Shown here: positions 57,741 through 64,000 of the stretch, in pieces | How the letters are laid out: each line of letters begins with the position of its first letter | Numbering within the stretch: position 1 is the first letter of the stretch | The notes under the pieces: generated by a model | Told to the model about the DNA's origin: nothing | The model's input: only the letters and a program-made list of their open reading frames with translations | Database searches by the model: none | Source: Mikania micrantha | Lineage: Eukaryota; Streptophyta; Magnoliopsida; Asterales; Asteraceae | Length of the DNA stretch: 64,000 bases | Direction: 5' to 3' | NCBI GenBank assembly: GCA_009363875.1 | Contig: CM018690.1 | Location: 35,717,445-35,781,444 of the forward strand | Position numbers and translations under genes: made by a program

Positions 57741-59256
57741 TCTTTTCAGTCGTTTCGTGCACGAGCTCAGGTCCAGTCAGTTGGCTGTCTCCAACTTCTG
57801 CCCAGCAGATGGGTGATCGACACTTACGTCCGTATAGTGCCTCGAATGGTGCAGCTTGGATGCTTGTGTGGTAGCTGTTATTGTACGAAAACTCAACTAA
57901 CGGTAGATGAGATTCCCAGCTACTCCCAAAGTCAATAACGCAGGCTCGGAGCATGTCCTCCAGTGTCTGTATCGTTTGCTCACTTTGCCCGTCCGTCTGC
58001 GGGTGGTAAGCGGTACTCATGTCCAATCTCGTGCCCAAAGCCTTATTCAAAGACTTCCAGAAATGCGACGTGAATCGACTGTCGCGATCAGATATGATTG
58101 AGATTGGCACTCCATGCCGAGTGACCACTTCCTTCAAATAAATCCGAGTGAGTTTGTCTAGCTTGTCAGTCTCCTTGATAGGTAGAAAATGTGCAGACTT
58201 TGTCAGTCGATCTACGATAACCCAGATGGTATCGCAACCACTTGTCGCCTTTGGCAGTTTAGTGATGAAATCCATGGAAATCTGCTCCCATTTCCACATT
58301 GGTAGTTCCGGTTGTTGCAGTAACCCTGATGGCTTCTGGTACTCAACTTTGACTTTTGAGCACGTTAAACACTTACTTACGTAAGCTGCTATTTCAGCTT
58401 TCATGTTCGGCCACCAATAGGTTGTCTTCAAATCGTGATACATTTTGTCAGAGCCCGGGTGTACGGAATACCGGCTCTTGTGAGCTTCATCCATCACTAC
58501 TTCTCTCAATCCTCCGTAGCGTGGAATCCAGATTCGATCCATTAAATAGTAAGCTCCGTCGTCTTTTGCTTTTATTTGCTTATCCATGCCACGCATGGCT
58601 TCAAGAGTGAGGTTTTCAGTTTTTAGGGCTTCTTGTTGTGCGATTCGTATATGATTTGGCAATTCAGAATGAATCGTGAGTTGTAGAGCACGCACGCGTT
58701 TTGTTGTTTCCTTCCGGCTCAACGCGTCGGCCACTACGTTGGCTTTACCGGGCTGGTACTTGATAGCGCAATCATAATCACCAATGAGCTCAACCCATCT
58801 TCGTTGCCTCATGTTCAACTCCTTTTGATCGAAGATGTGTTGTAGGCTCTTATGATCGGTAAAGATAGTGCATTTTGTGCCATACAAGTAGTGTCGCCAG
58901 ATCTTCAAAGCGAACACCACTGCTCCCAACTCGAGGTCATGAGTCGTGTAGTTTTTCTCATGCACCTTTAGTTGCCGTGAAGCGTAAGCTATAACCTTCT
59001 CGCGTTGCATCAGTACGCAACCGAGTCCTTGCTTGGAGGCGTCACAATACACCACGAAGTCATCGCATCCTTCCGGTAAAGATAGGATGGGTGCAGTGCA
59101 TAGTTTCTGCTTCAACAAGTTAAATGCAGTTTCCTGTTTGTCTCCCCAATCGAATTTCTTATCTTTATGTGTCAAGGATGTCAGTGATTGGGCAATCTTT
59201 GAGAATCCTTCAATGAATCTCCTGTGGTACCCGGCCAGTCCAAGGAATTTCCGCAC
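57682..59256 (-). pseudogene. Element D RNase H and integrase
   Basis: The frame opens at FLGLAGYHRRF (end of the RT connection). RNase H follows (YCDASKQGLGCVLMQ, TDHKSL, DALSRK), then the integrase zinc region and DDE core (MDFITKLP, SDRDSRF, QSEQTIQTLED). Catalytic residues look intact. The frame is severed from RT by one extra T in a T run near 59285 and from the C-terminus near 57735. Confidence 0.88.
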
Positions 59257-59257
59257 C

Positions 59258-60571
59258 TCAGTTGGAGTCTTGGGTGCTTCCCAGTTTTTTGATGGCTTCG
59301 ATTTTGGCTGGGTCTACGTGTATTCCCCGTTCATTAACCACGTGTCCAAGGAATTGGACTTCGCGAATCCAAAAGTCGCACTTTGAAAATTTCGCATACA
59401 GTTGTTCTTTCTTCAATAACTCTAAGACTAGCCTTAGATGTTCGGCATGCTCCTCCCGATCCTTTGAATAAATCAGGGTGTCGTCGATGAACACTATCAC
59501 GAATTTGTCCAGGTAAGGTTTGCACACTCTATTCATGAGATCCATGAATACTGCTGGTGCGTTGGTCAGTCCAAAGGGCATAACCAAGAATTCGTAGTGT
59601 CCGTATCGGGTTCTAAAGGCAGTCTTAGGAATATCATTCTCCTGTATCCTCAATTGATGATAACCCGATCTTAAATCGATCTTTGAATAGTAGCTTGACC
59701 CTTGCAACTGGTCAAATAAGTCATCTATTCGTGGCAACGGGTATCGATTTTTGATCGTTACTTTGTTCAACTCTCTGTAGTCAATACACATACGGAATGA
59801 TCCTTCTTTCTTCTTCACAAACAAGACCGTTGCTCCCCAAGGTGAGTAGCTTGGTCTGATAAATCCCTTGTCTAATAGCTCCTGCAACTGATTAGACAGT
59901 TCTTGCATATCGGTAGGTGCGAGTCGGTACGGAGTTTTAGCAATCGGTGCTGCTCCTCGTGTGGGGTCTATCTGAAACTCGACTTGTCGTTTCGGAGGTA
60001 GTCCAGGTAGATCCTCCGGAAGTACTTCGGGAAAATCGCGGACTACAGCTATGTCCTCAATCTTCCTTTCTTTTTTCGGTTGTTCCGCAATGAGAGCTAG
60101 TATTGCGGTGTATCCCTTCTGAAGATACTTGTTTGCTTTCATGCACGACATGATGTTCAGAGGTACTCCCCGTCGTTTCCCCTGAATCGAGATCTGTTCA
60201 CCGTTCTGCAACGTCACTCGTACGATTTTCTCGTTGCATACAATCTCGGCTTGGTTAGCGGATAACCAATCCATTCCAACGACCACATCAAAGCTTCCGA
60301 GGGTTACCGGCATCAAATCAATTTCGAGCTCGTGATCCGCCAATTCCATAACGCATCCTCGAAAGATGTGCTGCGTTTCAATCAACTTGCCGTCGGCTAA
60401 TTCTACAGTATATTTATAGTCTAGTGGTGTTGAGGTAATACCTAGTAATTTGCTAAACTTGATGGATCTAAAGTTCCTATCGGCACCGGTATCCAGTAAT
60501 ATACTAGCATAAACAAGAAAAGAACGTACCGGTCGCGATGTTTGAGTCATCCTCGGCTTCTCCTGAGCCAC
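59258..60571 (-). pseudogene. Element D protease and reverse transcriptase
   Basis: Protease motif LLDTGADRNF and the VVGMDWLSANQAE segment are followed by RT with YPLPRIDDLFDQLQ and FIDDTL, where the related elements have FIDDIL. The frame ends near EAIKK because of an extra T. Upstream, the junction with Gag near 60540-60571 is also shifted and seems to have lost some codons compared with element B. Confidence 0.87.
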
Positions 60572-61756
60572 TCACAAATGCACCATCCTTTGATGTGCCT
60601 TCTTCAGTTGTGGACAGTCCCTCCGCATGTGTCCCGGCTTTCCACACTCATAGCACCCCTTGAGAGTGTGTTGGTTATTGGTATTCTGTTTGGTGTTGGG
60701 GTTAGGGTTTGTTCGGCACTCCTTGGTTACATGCCCATTTTTGCCGCAGTTCGTGCATTTGACCCTTTTGCACGAGCCAAAGTGATGGTAGTTACAGTTG
60801 TTGCATTTTGGGCTTTTGCCCTGATATCCTCCTTTGCTCCGAGTGGCAGTGAAGACCTTAGCAAGGGTTGGGCGATGCTGGGTTTGTTGTTGAGGTGAGA
60901 GGGTTTGGTTGTTGCTGGGTTCCCACTTCCTCTTGAGTTCCTGGGGTTTCGTATGCTCACTCCTCGTGGGTAGCTCTCCCTGTGCCACCGCTTGGTCGAT
61001 TAGTTTGTGAGCCAAGCAAATAGTAGACTGAATGAGAGTGGGATCTGTCGTGGAAATTAGGCTTCGGATTTGTTCAGGTAATCCCCTAACGTATGGCTCG
61101 ATCTTTCTGTATTCTGGGGTCACCATTTCTGGATACTGCTTACACCATTCGTGAAATCGAGTGGTGTACTGTTCAATTTCTGCTCCTTCCATTTTGTGAT
61201 TCCAACACTCCTCCGGTTCCTTGATTTCGTTCTGGGGATGGTATTCTTCCTTCAACATCTTAATGAAATTTTCCCATGGTATAGAGTTAGCGGTCTCCAG
61301 ACTCAGTGTTTGGACTTGTGAATTCCACCAAATGAGGGCCTGTCCCTCTAGAGTTCCGGTAGCGAATTTCACTTTGTTCTCCTCAGAGCACTCGCACATG
61401 CAGAAGATTGCCTCAGTCTTCTTGATCCATCGGAGCAGTCCCTCTGCTCCTTCCGACCCCTTGAATGTTAGAGGATGATAACTAAGGGAGGTCTTGAATA
61501 CGCATCCTCTTAAGTTGTTGTGAGTCTCATTGTTTGTTTCATTGTTTACGCGTGTAGTCTCGTATTCCGCTATAGCTTTGTTAACCCGTTGTTCGATCAT
61601 GGCCTCGATAGTAGCAGAGTTGATTGATTGATCGTTAGTACGCACATACGTTCCTTGTCCAGCCATTGGTAAGAATGTATCTACAATAGGTTTTGGATCA
61701 CTTACAGTTAGAGCTTGCTGTGTGTGATATAGAGGTAGTATATCCTCTTTCTTCAT
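60572..61756 (-). pseudogene. Element D Gag, 394 aa
   Basis: The Gag capsid domain (about residues 95-250) includes LLRWIKKTEAIFCMCECSEE and ALIWWNSQVQTLS. Two zinc knuckles follow: CTNCGKNGHVTKEC and CYECGKPGHMRRDC. The N-terminal helix AMIEQRVNKAIAEYE is conserved with element B, without the intron-like gap. The frame then drifts and stops before the protease, which is in another frame. Gag itself may still be producible; the start methionine at 61756 is plausible but unproven. Confidence 0.85.
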
Positions 61757-62455
61757 GTGTACAATTATAAGCTTTAGAAGATTACTATTACCAATGTGAT
61801 GTATATGAGCACAACTCGCTCAATTAGACTCTATCAATACTAAATACAATAAGGGAATAAACTACTCGGTGAAAATAGTGGAGTTCGAATCTCCACTAAC
61901 AGCGGTGTACTACATAGTTCTCCTCGTGGGTGTAGCGTGTCATTTGAATTTGCTAAAATTCGTATGTACCTATAAATTCACGATTACGTTGGCCACCGTA
62001 ATCGTCAATTTATCTTACACAGTCATTCTAGTTCCTTCAATCTGAAGCTAGTGATCACAATAGTGCTCGAGGTTCATCTTCGGCATGCTGTCACTAAGGT
62101 TCCAGTCCACAAGTGTACGTCAGGTGACTGGGTTTACGCCCGAGAATGGAGATTGGGAAAAGCGTTCGATTTGAGTTAGATCGTGCTAGTGTAGTTTTCT
62201 TCAGAACATTGAAGAGTTTCCTTTAGTCTTGTGTTCGTCCTTTCACTAATCCCATCTCGCAGTTCTCAAGCATAGTCAGATGTGTATACCCGCGAAGGGT
62301 TCCAATGGTATGCTCGTAGATATCCAATAAAATCACAAAGCATATTGCTAAACTATGCATATAATTAGTTGTGCGAAACTAGTGTAGTGTCTAAAGTTGA
62401 GCAATGGCTATAGTCTAAGTTTACTACATGCAAACCTAGTTCTCTATAACCAAGG
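61757..62455 (-). other. Leader of element D, no ORF
   Basis: About 700 bp between primer site and gag with no supported reading frame. In element B the same interval contains the extra coiled-coil/acidic ORF. A short stretch beside the primer site (CCTTGGTTATAG... on the minus strand) is shared by B and D. Confidence 0.7.
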
Positions 62456-62469
62456 CTCTGATACCAGTC

Positions 62470-64000
62470 TGTCACACCCCCAAATTCCCACTCGTGGTGT
62501 ATGTCCACGTGGATGTGACGTGTCCAGAATCACAGCTCAAGGTCATATAGAACGACTCTATATGCGTTTACAAATCCAAGTTTGACACATACACATAACA
62601 AAATAGTTTGCAGCGGAAAAGTATTTCATAGCAGCGGAAATAAATATGTTTGAATACATGCAGCGGAAATCAAATTGTCAAATGCAACATTGTTTAATTT
62701 ATAACATAAATAAGAATGTTTCCAAATGATAAGACAGAAATGCATGCGGATCCTAATGCTCGTCCCTTAAAGTGTGCATTCCTGTTATCCATAGCTCGCT
62801 AGTTACCTGAGAATACAAGTTTGAAAAAGTGTCAACACAATGGTTGGTGAGTTCACAGGTTTTGATATACATATATAGTAAGAAAGTGTGTCATGCTGTT
62901 TATCATATGTTAGTACCGAGCCCCTGGCCCAAAGTGTCAGTGCGTCACTACCGAACTAGACTTGTTAGTCTTTGCCTCCGCCATGTCTCGTAATAACATG
63001 GCAAGATAGGTCAAGTTTTCACGTGTTATGACATCCAGTCAATATTTCGCCACGCGGGGTTAGTCACACCCCAAACGGATCCATTCAAACTCGCCTCGTT
63101 GTTTGTACATTAACGGTAAGACTTTGTGAGGACTTCTTACGATTACAACACTTAATGTTTGTCTAATAAACCAGCATACACCAAAATGTTTGTACAGTAA
63201 TAGATGTTTGACTCGATGCAACAAGTATTCTCCCCCTATTTAAAAGCGTTTGAAAAAGAGTAAAGAGGGGCCGTAAACTCACCTTAGTGATGTGAACGTA
63301 AGTAAGCGTAAGCTCCTGAATCGTCAAGTAGCACGTCGGTCACCGGCAACCTATAGCGTATACCGTACGTGAGTTTGTGTAAGTGACCGTGCTAGTGTTC
63401 GTGTTAGTGCTCGTGTTTGTGCCCAACAACCCTTGGTTGTTCATGTTTGTCCATGGCGGTCCACAATGTCCGTGTTTGCTCGTGTTGGTCCATATTGACC
63501 GTGTTTGACCATGTTTGACCGTGTTTGACCAAAGTTGACCGTGTCAAGTCAACGACCCGTTGGTGAACCGTGTGACGGTTTGTGAATCGTGTAGCATTCG
63601 TGTAAGTGTTTGTCAGGTGCAAAACGCGTAAATCGCGTCTATGGACAACTTACTATTTATAGTAAGTTTCCATTTATGGAAAATTCACAAAGCATATCGG
63701 TTTTATAGTTCTAGCATGCTCATTAATCCTACGTGATCATGTTAACACATAACATATCATCATACGAAGTCACATACCTCGTTATAGCATGTTTGTACAT
63801 AAAAGTTTCCTAAAATGGAAAGTTTCCATTTATAGCATACGTAACATCGGAAACCATCTAGCTTAGCATTTAATCATCATGTTATAACATATTAAGTCAT
63901 TTAGCATACCCAAATCATACAACACGTTGACAAATCGGTTTTTGTAAAAATAAAGTTACTATAAATAGTAACTTTGTTGTTTTTGCATCAAAATGACCAT
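62470..64000 (-). repeat. 5' LTR of element D, truncated by the window
   Basis: It follows 54216 onward with very few differences, including one fewer TTGACC unit (about 63495-63544) and single-base changes near 63614, 63787 and 63929. The remainder lies beyond 64000. Confidence 0.92.

Larger units (their letters stand above)
54216..64000 (-). mobile_element. Element D: Gypsy (Tekay-like) retrotransposon, runs off the window
   Basis: The 3' LTR is 54216-57171. The 5' LTR starts at 62470 and is cut by the window end. The minus-strand primer site TGGTATCAGAGCC is at about 62456-62468. It is the same family as B (similar LTR start, Gag and Pol) but a distinct subfamily. It has several coding lesions and no extra ORF. 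It inserted about 90 bp after the primer site of a Copia unit. The target duplication cannot be checked because the right flank is outside the window. Confidence 0.9.

Overview
The window is eukaryotic plant nuclear DNA: AT-rich, intron-bearing and dominated by nested retrotransposons. The style of the Gypsy LTRs (ends TGTCACACC/TGTAACA, initiator-Met tRNA primer sites) and of the SINEs suggests a large-genome eudicot, perhaps Asteraceae. That placement is an inference, not something the sequence proves.

Region 1 (1-9.9 kb) has no host gene. It is a field of small mobile elements: tRNA-derived SINEs on both strands (two or three with clear target-site duplications, TSDs), a 1.1 kb Mutator-like element with long terminal inverted repeats, hAT-like fragments and microsatellites.

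Region 2 (9.99-18.16 kb, + strand) holds the only convincing host gene: a complete five-exon L-ascorbate oxidase (multicopper oxidase, 569 aa, secreted). All exons join in phase 0 and all four copper-binding His clusters are present. Its introns are swollen by a long hairpin, several MITEs and a 2.2 kb Copia-type element in intron 3 that carries LTRs and gag only. A MITE and a SINE lie just upstream of the start codon.

Region 3 (18.2-23.2 kb) contains a degraded TIR element, short tandem repeats, Copia gag and LTR relics, and a ~485 bp direct duplication.

Region 4 (23.2-64 kb) is a stack of Gypsy (probably Tekay-type chromovirus) and Copia elements nested several levels deep. Element C (minus strand, 5' part only) interrupts the RNase H region of a Copia element. 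Element A (plus, 26396-52030) sits in the LTR of C. Element B (minus, 38539-50959) sits inside the 3' LTR of A, and a solo LTR of B sits at the identical site, with the same TSD, in the 5' LTR of A. A solo LTR (44195-45374) interrupts the pol of B, and another (23667-25381) interrupts the leader of C. Element D (54216 to beyond the window end) interrupts the leader of a second Copia unit.

The most unusual signals are: the paired same-site B insertions; arrays of short palindromic words just upstream of the TATA box in several otherwise different LTRs; an extra coiled-coil/acidic ORF between the primer site and gag in element B; a possible short intron in the gag of B; 10-bp-periodic W-box arrays in the B/D LTRs; primer-site-like hairpin repeats in the LTR of A; and a two-part SINE.
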